Source of the DNA: an uncultured Roseiflexaceae bacterium
GTDB taxonomy: Bacteria > Chloroflexota > Chloroflexia > Chloroflexales > Roseiflexaceae
Length of the DNA: 14,825 bases
Reading direction: 5' to 3'
NCBI GenBank assembly: GCA_903932805.1
Contig: CAIZHO010000528.1
Location: forward strand, 1 to 14,825
This document shows, in pieces, positions 6,713 through 14,321 of the stretch. Within the stretch, counting starts at the first letter, position 1, and every line of letters starts with the position of its first letter. Under the pieces are notes generated by a model. The model was not told the origin of the DNA. It ran no database searches and worked only from the letters and a program-made list of their open reading frames with translations. The position numbers and the translations under genes are program-made.

Positions 6713-9445
6713 TTAGTCGGCTGCGTATTCGTGTAAGCGCTGGGTCAGGCGCGCGATCTGTGCTTCGAGGTTGGTCAAAAAGTCGCGTTCCTTCTGCACC
6801 ACCGCAGCCGGTGCTTTGCCGGTGAACGATTCGTCACTGAGGCGCGTGCGTTTGCGTTCGGCATCGGCGACAGCGGACTCGAGGTCTTTGGTCAGGCGCT
6901 GACGTTCTGCATCGAGGTCGATCAATCCAGCCAACGGGATAAAGACTTCGATGTCGCCGATGACCAGCGTCGCTGCTGCTTTGGGGCGCGCCGGGATGCT
7001 GTCGACAATCGACAACTCGTCATTGTTGAGGCGAGCCATGCGTGCGAGCAACAACCGTTGTTCGTCGAGTTGGGCGGCATTCGCGCTGACAATCGTGGCT
7101 GCGACGAACTTGGCGGGTTCGACTTTGTACTCCGAGCGCACATTGCGGATGCCGATGACGATGTCGCGAAGGGTCGCGATACTCTGTTCGGCCGGGATAT
7201 CACGCAGTGACGCATCGGGCTGTGGATAGGCAGCCACCATCAGCGAGTCTGCTTGGGTGTCTTGGTCGACGCGGCCCGTCAGGTATTGCCAGGCTTCTTC
7301 GGTGACGAAGGGCATGAAGGGGTGCAACAAGCGCAGTGAGCCTTCGAGGACGGTGAAGAGCACCTCGCGGGTCAACAGTTGGCGTCTGTCATCACCGTCG
7401 AGCTGCCCCTTGGCGATTTCGACGTACCAGTCTGCGAATTCGCTCCAGATGAAGTCTTGGATCTGCCGGCCGGCCTCGCCATAGTTGTAGCCGGTCATCA
7501 GGCGATCGACATCGGCGACGACCTGTTGGTAGCGCGACATGATCCAGCGATCGGCGACGGTGTACGGGTAGTCGCGTAAGCAGTGGCCGGTCACGATGTG
7601 GGTGCTGTTGGGCTTCCAGTCGCCGAATCGGCCGAGCACGAAGCGAGTGATGTTCCACAGTTTGTTGGCGAAGTTGCGGCCCGATTCGATGCGCTCAGGG
7701 TTGAGGTTCAAATCTTGGCCGGGCGAGCTACTGGTCGCCAGGGTGAAGCGCAGGGCGTCGGTCCCGAACTGCGACATGATGTCGAGTGGGTTGACCACGT
7801 TGCCGTACGTTTTGGACATTTTGCGGCCGTCTTTGTCGCGCACCAGACCATGCAAATAGATGGTGTGGAACGGCGCCTTGCCGGTCAGGTAGCAACCCAG
7901 CATCATCATGCGGGCGACCCAAAAGAACAAAATATCGTACCCGGTCTCCATCACCTGGGTGGGGTAGAAGCGTTGGAAGTCTGCAGTGTTGTCGGGCCAG
8001 CCGAGGGTCGAGAAGGGCCACAATCCACTTGAGAACCACGTGTCGAGCACGTCTGGGTCTTGGGTGATGCCAGGGCCGGTTGGATCGGGTTCGTCGGGAC
8101 CAGGGACAATCATCTCGCCATTCGGACCATACCAGACCGGGATGCGGTGGCCCCACCAGAGCTGGCGCGAGATACACCAGTCTTGGATGTTGTCGAGCCA
8201 GTTGTCATAGACGCGGCCGAAGTTTTCGGGGATGATTTTGGTCTCGCCGCTCTTTACCGCAGCCAGCGCCAGGTCGGCCAATGGCTGCATTTTGACGAAC
8301 CATTGTTCGGACAGCAGTGGCTCGATAACCTCGCCGCCACGCTGGCTGATACCCACCGACATGCGATGGGGCAGGGTTGCCACCAGGAGCTGCTCTTTTT
8401 CGAGGTCGGCCAATACCGCTTTGCGGGCTGCAAAGCGTTCGGTGCCGTTGTAGGGGCCAGCCTCGCTGTTGAGCGTGGCATCGCGATTGAGGATATTGAT
8501 CATCGGCAGGTTCTGACGCTGCGCGACGGCGTAGTCGTTGTGGTCGTGGGCAGGTGTGATTTTGACTGCGCCGGTGCCGAAGGTGGGGTCGGCGTGCTCG
8601 TCGGCCACGATGGGGATACGGCGATTGACCACGGGCAACACCAAGAACTGGCCGATCAAGTGGGCATAGCGCTCGTCGGTCGGGTTCACGGCGACGGCAA
8701 CGTCGCCCATCAGTGTCTCGGGGCGGGTGGTAGCGACGGTGATGTACTGCGTTGCGCCGGCAGCCCAGCTCCCCGAAGCCCATGCGCCAGGGGTCCAGTC
8801 GCCAGCAATGGGGTAGCGGATATGCCACATGTGCACATCGCGGTCTTCGTATTCGACCTCGAGGTCCGATACCGCAGTCTGCAGATTGGGTGACCAGTTG
8901 ACCAGGCGCGTGCCGCGGTAGATGAGGCCGTCGTCGTAGAGTTTTTTGAAGGCAGTGCGCACCGCCCGCGACAAATCGGGGTCGAGGGTGAAGTGCTCGC
9001 GCGACCAGTCGCACGACGCGCCGATGCGGCGGAGCTGCTGCGTGATTTTGCCGCCGAATTCTTCCTTCCACTCCCAGGTACGCTTTTCGAATGCGACGCG
9101 GCCGACGGCTGCCCGTGAGGTACCCTCGCGGACCAGTGCGCGCTCGACCTGGAGCTGCGTGGCGATGCCGGCGTGATCGGTGCCTGGGATCCACAGCGCA
9201 GGGTGGCCGCACATGCGTTGCCAACGCGTCATCACGTCTTCGAGCGTGACAAACATCGCATGGCCCATGTGGAGCTCGCCCGTGACGTTGGGTGGGGGCA
9301 TTGCAACCACAAATGGGGTTTTATCAGTGTTCTGCGACGGTTGGAACAAGCCTTTGCCGTCCCACCACTGGTACAGTCGTTCTTCGACGAGCGTGGGCTC
9401 GTAGGCCTTGGCCATTTCTTTCGGGCGTTGCAATGATTCGGTCAT
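6713..9445 (-). CDS. valS: Valyl-tRNA synthetase
   Basis: ValRS charges tRNA-Val with valine and edits mischarged threonine. The 910-residue protein is of normal length. PPNVTGELHMGHAM carries the HIGH motif (HMGH, 59-62). The CP1 editing domain includes TTRPETLMGD (239-248). KMSKT at 542-546 is the second class I signature and follows RDKDGRK. The C-terminal 70 or so residues form the charged coiled-coil arm (LIDLDAERQRLTKDLESAV and onward) typical of ValRS. Within CP1 a Trp/Ala/Gly-rich stretch (about 217-231) looks like a small insertion. The ATG at 9445 has AGGTG five bases upstream and a TATAAT element 30-35 bases upstream. No T-box leader is present; the leader would be only about 23 bases. 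The epimerase gene follows after 36 bases. Confidence 0.98.
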   Translation of the reverse strand: MTESLQRPKEMAKAYEPTLVEERLYQWWDGKGLFQPSQNTDKTPFVVAMPPPNVTGELHMGHAMFVTLEDVMTRWQRMCGHPALWIPGTDHAGIATQLQVERALVREGTSRAAVGRVAFEKRTWEWKEEFGGKITQQLRRIGASCDWSREHFTLDPDLSRAVRTAFKKLYDDGLIYRGTRLVNWSPNLQTAVSDLEVEYEDRDVHMWHIRYPIAGDWTPGAWASGSWAAGATQYITVATTRPETLMGDVAVAVNPTDERYAHLIGQFLVLPVVNRRIPIVADEHADPTFGTGAVKITPAHDHNDYAVAQRQNLPMINILNRDATLNSEAGPYNGTERFAARKAVLADLEKEQLLVATLPHRMSVGISQRGGEVIEPLLSEQWFVKMQPLADLALAAVKSGETKIIPENFGRVYDNWLDNIQDWCISRQLWWGHRIPVWYGPNGEMIVPGPDEPDPTGPGITQDPDVLDTWFSSGLWPFSTLGWPDNTADFQRFYPTQVMETGYDILFFWVARMMMLGCYLTGKAPFHTIYLHGLVRDKDGRKMSKTYGNVVNPLDIMSQFGTDALRFTLATSSSPGQDLNLNPERIESGRNFANKLWNITRFVLGRFGDWKPNSTHIVTGHCLRDYPYTVADRWIMSRYQQVVADVDRLMTGYNYGEAGRQIQDFIWSEFADWYVEIAKGQLDGDDRRQLLTREVLFTVLEGSLRLLHPFMPFVTEEAWQYLTGRVDQDTQADSLMVAAYPQPDASLRDIPAEQSIATLRDIVIGIRNVRSEYKVEPAKFVAATIVSANAAQLDEQRLLLARMARLNNDELSIVDSIPARPKAAATLVIGDIEVFIPLAGLIDLDAERQRLTKDLESAVADAERKRTRLSDESFTGKAPAAVVQKERDFLTNLEAQIARLTQRLHEYAAD

Positions 9446-9474
9446 AATTCACCTATAGAGCATCATTGAGATGC

Positions 9475-9480
9475 ATTATA
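9475..9480 (-). promoter_or_regulatory. -10 element of the probable valS promoter
   Basis: A perfect TATAAT on the minus strand would start transcription near 9468, about 23 bases before the valS ATG. The matching -35 position (about 9503-9498, CTCCAC) is weak and lies within a short inverted repeat. Further upstream TTGACG (near 9538) is a better -35 hexamer, but its -10 partner (GTGTAA, 17 bases away) is poor. Confidence 0.55.
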
Positions 9481-9487
9481 AAAGAAA

Positions 9488-9506
9488 TTTCTCACGAGTG
9501 GAGAAA
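9488..9506. repeat. Short inverted repeat upstream of valS
   Basis: TTTCTC and GAGAAA are separated by seven bases (ACGAGTG) and span the -35 position of the likely valS promoter. It may be a weak operator, a remnant hairpin after the deacetylase gene, or chance in an AT-rich 99-base gap. It has no terminator-like GC stem. Confidence 0.3.
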
Positions 9507-9544
9507 CAGCTTACACAAAAACCAATCAAAGACCGTCAATATGC

Positions 9545-10624
9545 TCAAAGCACCTTCGAGAGTGTCGTTACAACGATGCCCATTTGGGCGAAACGGTCGA
9601 GGATGCGTGGCAACGCATCGGCAGTGGTCTGGTTGCCGCAATGTGCGAGCAGGATAGCGCCGTTGCGCTTACTTTCGGAGAGCGTATTGGTCAGGCGATC
9701 GACAATAAAGTCTGCTGTTTTGACTTCGCCGAAGGCATCGAGGCTATCGAGCGTCCAAAAAATGGGCAAGTACCCCCGTGCGATGACCGCGCGCAACACA
9801 CGCTCGTCATATGAGCCGTACGGAGGTCGTAGAAAAGGTGCAGGACGCACCCCAGCAGCAGCATAGAGTGCATCCGACATGCCATCGAGTTCGACCCCAA
9901 TTTGTTCATCGCTGATGAGGCGAAAGTCCGGGTGCGACACGCTGTGGTTGCCCACCTCGTGGCCGTCGGCGACGATGCGCCGGGTCAGCTCGGGATTTTT
10001 GACAATCCAATCACCCGACAGAAAGAACGTGATTTTTATATCACGGGCTGCCAGTGCATCGAGGATTGCGGTGGTTGGTGCAGCACTCGCGCCGGCATCC
10101 AGGGTCAATGCAACGGCAGCGCTCATCGTGCCACGTTGCACAATGATGGACTGCGAGGTGATGGTGGCGCTGGCACGGTCGGTTTGCGGGATGATTAATG
10201 GTTGTTGTGCATGCACGTCGCCGTCGAAGCGGTTGTACGAGCGGATCAGTGTGGCGTCGCTCCCCGCGCGGGCGGCGATGTCGGCCAGCGATTCACCCTC
10301 TTTGACGCGGTAGGCGATGTAGCCTTGTATATCAGCGCTGACGGCGGTCGGTATCGGGGTAGGGGAAAAAACGATGCTAGGAGTCGGCGTTGATGCGCGT
10401 GGGGTTGCAGCGGCAGTGGGTGAAAAAGACGCCGTCGCGCTCGGGCGCACAGGGGTTGCTGCTGCGGTCTGCGTCGTCACGACCGGTGACGGTGGGGTGG
10501 CTGGTTGCTCCATGGTCGCGGTCTGCGGAGTGCCATCTAGCACTTGGATGACACGTTGTGCTGCGGCATACAGCACCAACAGCATGCACACGACCAGGAG
10601 CAAAAAGAGCCACGGATATTTCAT
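9545..10624 (-). CDS. LysM and NodB-type polysaccharide deacetylase, membrane-anchored
   Basis: The 359-residue protein has an N-terminal membrane anchor (about 4-22), a long Pro/Thr/Ala-rich spacer (about 31-95), one LysM domain (102-146) and a C-terminal NodB deacetylase domain (about 170-355). This layout suits an outward-facing enzyme that binds peptidoglycan and removes acetyl groups from its amino sugars. The catalytic blocks are TLDAG (174-178), HSVSH (227-231), RPPYG (266-270), TLDSLDAFG (291-299) and LLAHC (325-329). Compared with classic TFDDG, the second Asp, a metal ligand, is Ala, and the last block ends in Cys instead of Asp. Activity is therefore uncertain. The ATG at 10624 shares one base with the YcxB stop (TAATG); a longer frame to 10723 would lie inside that gene. 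Confidence 0.87.
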   Translation of the reverse strand: MKYPWLFLLLVVCMLLVLYAAAQRVIQVLDGTPQTATMEQPATPPSPVVTTQTAAATPVRPSATASFSPTAAATPRASTPTPSIVFSPTPIPTAVSADIQGYIAYRVKEGESLADIAARAGSDATLIRSYNRFDGDVHAQQPLIIPQTDRASATITSQSIIVQRGTMSAAVALTLDAGASAAPTTAILDALAARDIKITFFLSGDWIVKNPELTRRIVADGHEVGNHSVSHPDFRLISDEQIGVELDGMSDALYAAAGVRPAPFLRPPYGSYDERVLRAVIARGYLPIFWTLDSLDAFGEVKTADFIVDRLTNTLSESKRNGAILLAHCGNQTTADALPRILDRFAQMGIVVTTLSKVL

Positions 10625-11112
10625 TACGGTGTGACCCGGAGGGACGATGCAATCAAGTCGCGCAGGGTTTGTTCGTGGCCACTCGCGCTGAGCACCGCGG
10701 TAGGTATCACCAGGTAGCCCCACGGTGCATGGACGAGCAGGATGAATCGTTTGTTTTCGATGAGTTTGGTGAACTTCTCCCAGCGATAACTGGTACTGCG
10801 ATCGGCGACCGTAACCACAATCCCAGTGGTATCAAACGCAATCGTGGTGGGGAGTGGTGGTTGGCTCAGCCGCGTCACGCTCATCAGAATCAGTGGTACC
10901 GGGTCAATAAAGAGCAACAGTGCAATCAGATAGAGCAGCAGTTGACTCGACGTAAAGCCGATGCGATAAGCCTGATACAGGGTAAAGCTGAAAATGCCCA
11001 GTGCGACGATTTGGTAGACACGGTGTTTGAGCGTGCTCCCTTGATACAGGGTTGCGGCTGCGAGGCCGTCGCTCATCGAGTAGCGGCAGGTGATGGATGG
11101 TGGTGTGCTCAT
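10624..11112 (-). CDS. YcxB-like membrane protein
   Basis: This 162-residue protein has two membrane helices (about 33-50 and 55-79) followed by a small soluble domain. Its STSYRWEKFTKLIENKRFIL (106-125) and following WGYLVIPTAV (131-140) resemble the C-terminal domain of the YcxB family, where a Trp, a Phe-rich strand and a viP motif recur. The family's biochemical function is unknown. The start overlaps the upstream LysM gene by four bases (ATGA) and the stop overlaps the deacetylase start, so it is translationally coupled on both sides and is probably made together with two envelope proteins. A bacterial PH-like domain would be the main alternative. I recognise the family only by pattern, so confidence is moderate. 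Confidence 0.7.
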   Translation of the reverse strand: MSTPPSITCRYSMSDGLAAATLYQGSTLKHRVYQIVALGIFSFTLYQAYRIGFTSSQLLLYLIALLLFIDPVPLILMSVTRLSQPPLPTTIAFDTTGIVVTVADRSTSYRWEKFTKLIENKRFILLVHAPWGYLVIPTAVLSASGHEQTLRDLIASSLRVTP

Positions 11113-11825
11113 GGGATGTTGAGTTCCTGTCCTACGAGGAGTGCATCGGGATTCTGCAGGTATGGATTGACGGCCATGATTTGTTTGACGGTGACCTTGA
11201 ACTTATCTGCGATAGACCCAAGCGAATCACCAGCCTCGACGGCATACACGCGCAAACCGACAGGTTCGGTAGGTGCAGGGATGAGCGTCGGTTCGACATC
11301 AGAACTGACCGTGGTTGGTTCTGGTGTCGTCTCAGGCTCGGGTGCAGCCGTCGCTACAGGCGTGGCCGCGCCGGGGTCAATGGTATCGGTCAACACGGTT
11401 GTATCGGTGAGGGTGGTGGTATCGGTAATGCCGACGCCCTCTTCGAGTGATACGGTCGGGGTGAGGACTGCTGTTTCGGCAGTCGGTTCGATAATCGGTT
11501 CGGGCGTGATGGTCACTTCGGGGATGTCGGTTGGTACTTCGTCAATCATCGATTCGTCGCTGATTGGTTCAGCCGATGTGTCGATGGGGCGGTTGACCGA
11601 CGAGGCGACGGGCAAAAGCAGGGTCAGATTGGCAATGCGGAAGCTCCCGATGTTGATGCTCGCCAAGCTCAAGACTGCACCAACAACGAGGATGGCGATA
11701 ATCGCACCAAATAGTGCCGCCACGTTGGGCGGCAACACGGTGCGGAACATGCGCAACGCCAACGCCCCCAAAAACGGGACAACGAGGGCAATCGCCAGCA
11801 GGATAGTGATGACGGTTTGTGACAT
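11109..11825 (-). CDS. Membrane protein with C-terminal LysM domain
   Basis: The 238-residue protein starts with two membrane helices (about 5-27 and 35-57) and a further hydrophobic strand (64-75). A long acidic, Thr/Pro/Glu-rich spacer (about 78-189) follows, then one LysM domain at the very C-terminus (191-238, VYAVEAGDSLGSIADKFKVT and NPYLQNPDALLVGQELNIP). LysM binds the glycan of peptidoglycan, so the spacer probably carries the domain from the membrane to the wall. Part of the spacer is a TDT-type repeat. No enzyme domain is seen. The ATG has GGAG seven bases upstream and lies 21 bases after mutS2; the stop overlaps the next gene by four bases. I know no assigned name for this architecture. 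Confidence 0.85.
   Translation of the reverse strand: MSQTVITILLAIALVVPFLGALALRMFRTVLPPNVAALFGAIIAILVVGAVLSLASINIGSFRIANLTLLLPVASSVNRPIDTSAEPISDESMIDEVPTDIPEVTITPEPIIEPTAETAVLTPTVSLEEGVGITDTTTLTDTTVLTDTIDPGAATPVATAAPEPETTPEPTTVSSDVEPTLIPAPTEPVGLRVYAVEAGDSLGSIADKFKVTVKQIMAVNPYLQNPDALLVGQELNIP
11383..11436. repeat. Degenerate 18-bp tandem repeat in the LysM-protein spacer
   Basis: GTATCGGT recurs at 11383, 11401 and 11419, exactly 18 bases apart. On the coding strand each unit adds six residues to the spacer, read as TDTTTL, TDTTVL and TDTIDP. Only the 8-base core is kept between units, so this is an old or drifting repeat. Confidence 0.6.
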
Positions 11826-11846
11826 GTGCGTGCTCCAGCCCCAATC

Positions 11847-14321
11847 TCAATGTTCGTTCAAGTGTACAACAGTTACCCCTTCGCCACCGCTTGCGCCGCC
11901 GCCGGTCATCGATTTGACCTGACGGTGTTGGTTGAGCTGGTCGCGCAGGGCTTGGCGCAATGCACCCAGACCTTTGCCGTGGATGATGCGCACATAGGGC
12001 AATCCAGCCCGGTAGGCGTCATCGATATAGCGGTCGACGCGTTCACAAGCATCCATCGCGCGCAAGCCACGCACGTCGATTTCGAGTGCGACTGATGGAG
12101 TCGCCGGGATGGACGTCGGGCGCGGGGTATTGGCTGGCTCGGCTTTGGCTTTGCCGGGGCGGAGTTCACGCAGGGGCACGGTCAGGCGAAAACCGCCGAC
12201 CTGCACCTCGGCGCTGTCGTCGCCTTCGTCGATCGATACGACGTCGCCGGTCAAGTTAATCGACGCCACAAAGACCGAATCGCCCACCTGGAGGGGACGC
12301 TTTTCTTCGACGACGGGCGCCGGTGCGGTCGGAGCCTGTGGCCGGCGCTGTTTTTCGATGCGCGCGGTGGCACTCTTTTGTAGGTCGGCGGTGCGCTGTT
12401 GGGCGTCTTCCATCCATTTTTTGGTGATGCTGACGTTCTGCACGTCGTCACGCAAACGGCGCAACTCGGCGCGCACCGCTTTGACTTCGTCGTCGATAGC
12501 GGCTGCCGCTGCCTGGCGCTCTTGCTCGAGCTGCGCCTCGAAATCACGGCGTTGCTGTGCAAAGTCACGTTGGAGCGCGATGGCGGCTGCTTCGACGGCA
12601 GCAGCATCGGCGAGCATGGTGGCTGCTTCACGCCGTTCCTTTTGGATGGCGGCAAGCAGGGTATCGACGTGGAGTTCTTGGTTGGGAAGGGTGGCGCGCG
12701 CTTTTTCGATGATGTCGCGTGACAAGCCCAGCCGCGTGGCGATTGCCAGGGCATTCGACCGCCCAGGAACACCGATCATCAGGCGATAGGTAGGCGACAG
12801 CGTCTCGGCATTGAATTCGACCGAGGCGTTCTGGACTCCCGGGGTGGTGTATGCGTAGGCCTTGAGTTCGGCGTAGTGGGTGGTTGCAATGGCAAAGACG
12901 CCATAGTGCAGGATGTGGTCGATGATGGCGCGGGCAAGGGCAGAGCCTTCGACGGGGTCGGTACCAGCGCCGAGTTCGTCGAAGAGGATCAGCACGGGCA
13001 GGTCGTCGACAAACACCGGTTCGCGCGGCTGCCAATCGGTGGGCTGGAGCATCTGGACCGTCGATGGTGCCGGTTCGATGTGGCTGTCGAGGGATTCGAG
13101 GATGCCGATGATGTTCTTCATATGTGAAGAAAAGGTCGACAGGCTCTGCTCGATGCTCTGTTCGTCGCCGATGTCGGCAAAAATGCGCCCAAACACCGGT
13201 AGTGTAGACCCACCACCGGCGGGGATGAACAAGCCCGATTGGGCCATCAATGCCAGCAGGCCGGTGGTCTTGAGCGACACGGTTTTGCCACCGGTGTTGG
13301 GACCGGTGATGAGCGTGATGCGTGTATCGTGCGGCATCGTGATATCGGTGGGGACGACTTTGGTCGGATCGATGAGGGGATGGCGGGCCTTGATGAGCAC
13401 GATGGCAGGATCTTGGCCGCGCTGGACATCGACCATGATTGGTTCAACGGCGTTCAGATGACCGGCGAAGCGCGCTTTGGCAATCGAAAAATCGAGCTCG
13501 GCCAACGCCGTGATGCCGGTGCGGATGTAGCTCGCCTGTGCACCGACCATATCGGATAGCTCGGCCAAAATCCGGGCGACTTCGTCGGCCTCGTCCAGTT
13601 GCAGCTCGCGCAGTTTATTGTTGAGCTCTACCACGACGAGTGGTTCGATGTACAGGGTGATGCCCTTGCCGGATTGGTCATGCACGAGGCCTTTGACCAT
13701 CCGCTTGTGGCTTGCTTTGACCGGGACGACGTAGCGGCCGTTGCGCACGGTCACGATGGCCTCTTGCAGGGCATCGCTGTACTGGCCAGACGAAACGATG
13801 TGTTGCAGGCGCTCTTGGACACGTGCCATGGTGATGCGGATCTCGCTCCGCAGCGAACCCAGCTTGGGGCTGGCCGAGTCGAGCACGTCGCCGTCGTTGT
13901 TGATCGAGCGGTCGATGCGGTCTTCAATATTGGGCAGGACCGGTAGCCGTTGGATGGCGTCGTAGAGCAGCGGGATGCGCTGTGGGTCGACCGATGCAAA
14001 GCTCTGTTTGAAGCGCCGGGCGGCACCCAGCGTCCGTGCGACTTCGAGCAGAGAACCGGCGTCGAGCACGCCACCACGTTCGGCCAGGCGCACGCTGTCG
14101 CGGATGTCGCGGGCGGCGCCGATGCTCAGATCGGGGTAGGTGTCGAGCAGATAGCGCGCTTCACGCGTTTGGGCCAGCGCCATGCCGATGACATATGCGT
14201 CGCACGAAGGCGACAGCGTCTGAATCATCTGCTTCGACGCCGAAAAGCTGGCGTGCATCGCCAGCATGTTTCGGATCGCCGGGAATTCGAGGGTTGTCAG
14301 GGTATGTTCTGGGATGTTCAT
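11847..14321 (-). CDS. mutS2: Endonuclease MutS2 (MutS2 ATPase with Smr nuclease domain)
   Basis: This 824-residue MutS2 has the full family layout: core/lever helices (about 1-320), the ABC ATPase with Walker A GPNTGGKT (340-347), the FADIGDEQSI..STFSSHM block (381-401) and Walker B LILFDELGAGTDP (444-456), a long charged coiled coil (about 550-660), a KOW-like strand region (about 676-720) and a C-terminal Smr domain (746-824) with IDVRG (748-752) and HGKG (781-784). MutS2 suppresses recombination and, in some bacteria, splits collided ribosomes; the Smr part cuts nucleic acid. About 25 extra residues (roughly 414-440) sit between STFSSHM and Walker B compared with the Bacillus pattern as I recall it. 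The ATG overlaps the cvpA stop (ATGA), the common cvpA-mutS2 pairing. Confidence 0.96.
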   Translation of the reverse strand: MNIPEHTLTTLEFPAIRNMLAMHASFSASKQMIQTLSPSCDAYVIGMALAQTREARYLLDTYPDLSIGAARDIRDSVRLAERGGVLDAGSLLEVARTLGAARRFKQSFASVDPQRIPLLYDAIQRLPVLPNIEDRIDRSINNDGDVLDSASPKLGSLRSEIRITMARVQERLQHIVSSGQYSDALQEAIVTVRNGRYVVPVKASHKRMVKGLVHDQSGKGITLYIEPLVVVELNNKLRELQLDEADEVARILAELSDMVGAQASYIRTGITALAELDFSIAKARFAGHLNAVEPIMVDVQRGQDPAIVLIKARHPLIDPTKVVPTDITMPHDTRITLITGPNTGGKTVSLKTTGLLALMAQSGLFIPAGGGSTLPVFGRIFADIGDEQSIEQSLSTFSSHMKNIIGILESLDSHIEPAPSTVQMLQPTDWQPREPVFVDDLPVLILFDELGAGTDPVEGSALARAIIDHILHYGVFAIATTHYAELKAYAYTTPGVQNASVEFNAETLSPTYRLMIGVPGRSNALAIATRLGLSRDIIEKARATLPNQELHVDTLLAAIQKERREAATMLADAAAVEAAAIALQRDFAQQRRDFEAQLEQERQAAAAAIDDEVKAVRAELRRLRDDVQNVSITKKWMEDAQQRTADLQKSATARIEKQRRPQAPTAPAPVVEEKRPLQVGDSVFVASINLTGDVVSIDEGDDSAEVQVGGFRLTVPLRELRPGKAKAEPANTPRPTSIPATPSVALEIDVRGLRAMDACERVDRYIDDAYRAGLPYVRIIHGKGLGALRQALRDQLNQHRQVKSMTGGGASGGEGVTVVHLNEH

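Noticed and set aside
8060..8893. 277-codon plus-strand open frame inside valS
   Set aside because: It is antisense to the conserved ValRS catalytic and editing regions, and high G+C makes long antisense frames common.
10625..10723. 33-residue extension of the deacetylase
   Set aside because: It lies entirely inside the YcxB-like gene. The TAATG junction at 10624 and the membrane anchor directly after it favour the shorter form.
10558..11922. 454-codon plus-strand open frame
   Set aside because: It lies opposite the YcxB-like and LysM genes and reaches into both neighbours. Its Ser/Thr/Val-rich translation is the mirror of the Thr/Pro-rich spacer, with no domain of its own.
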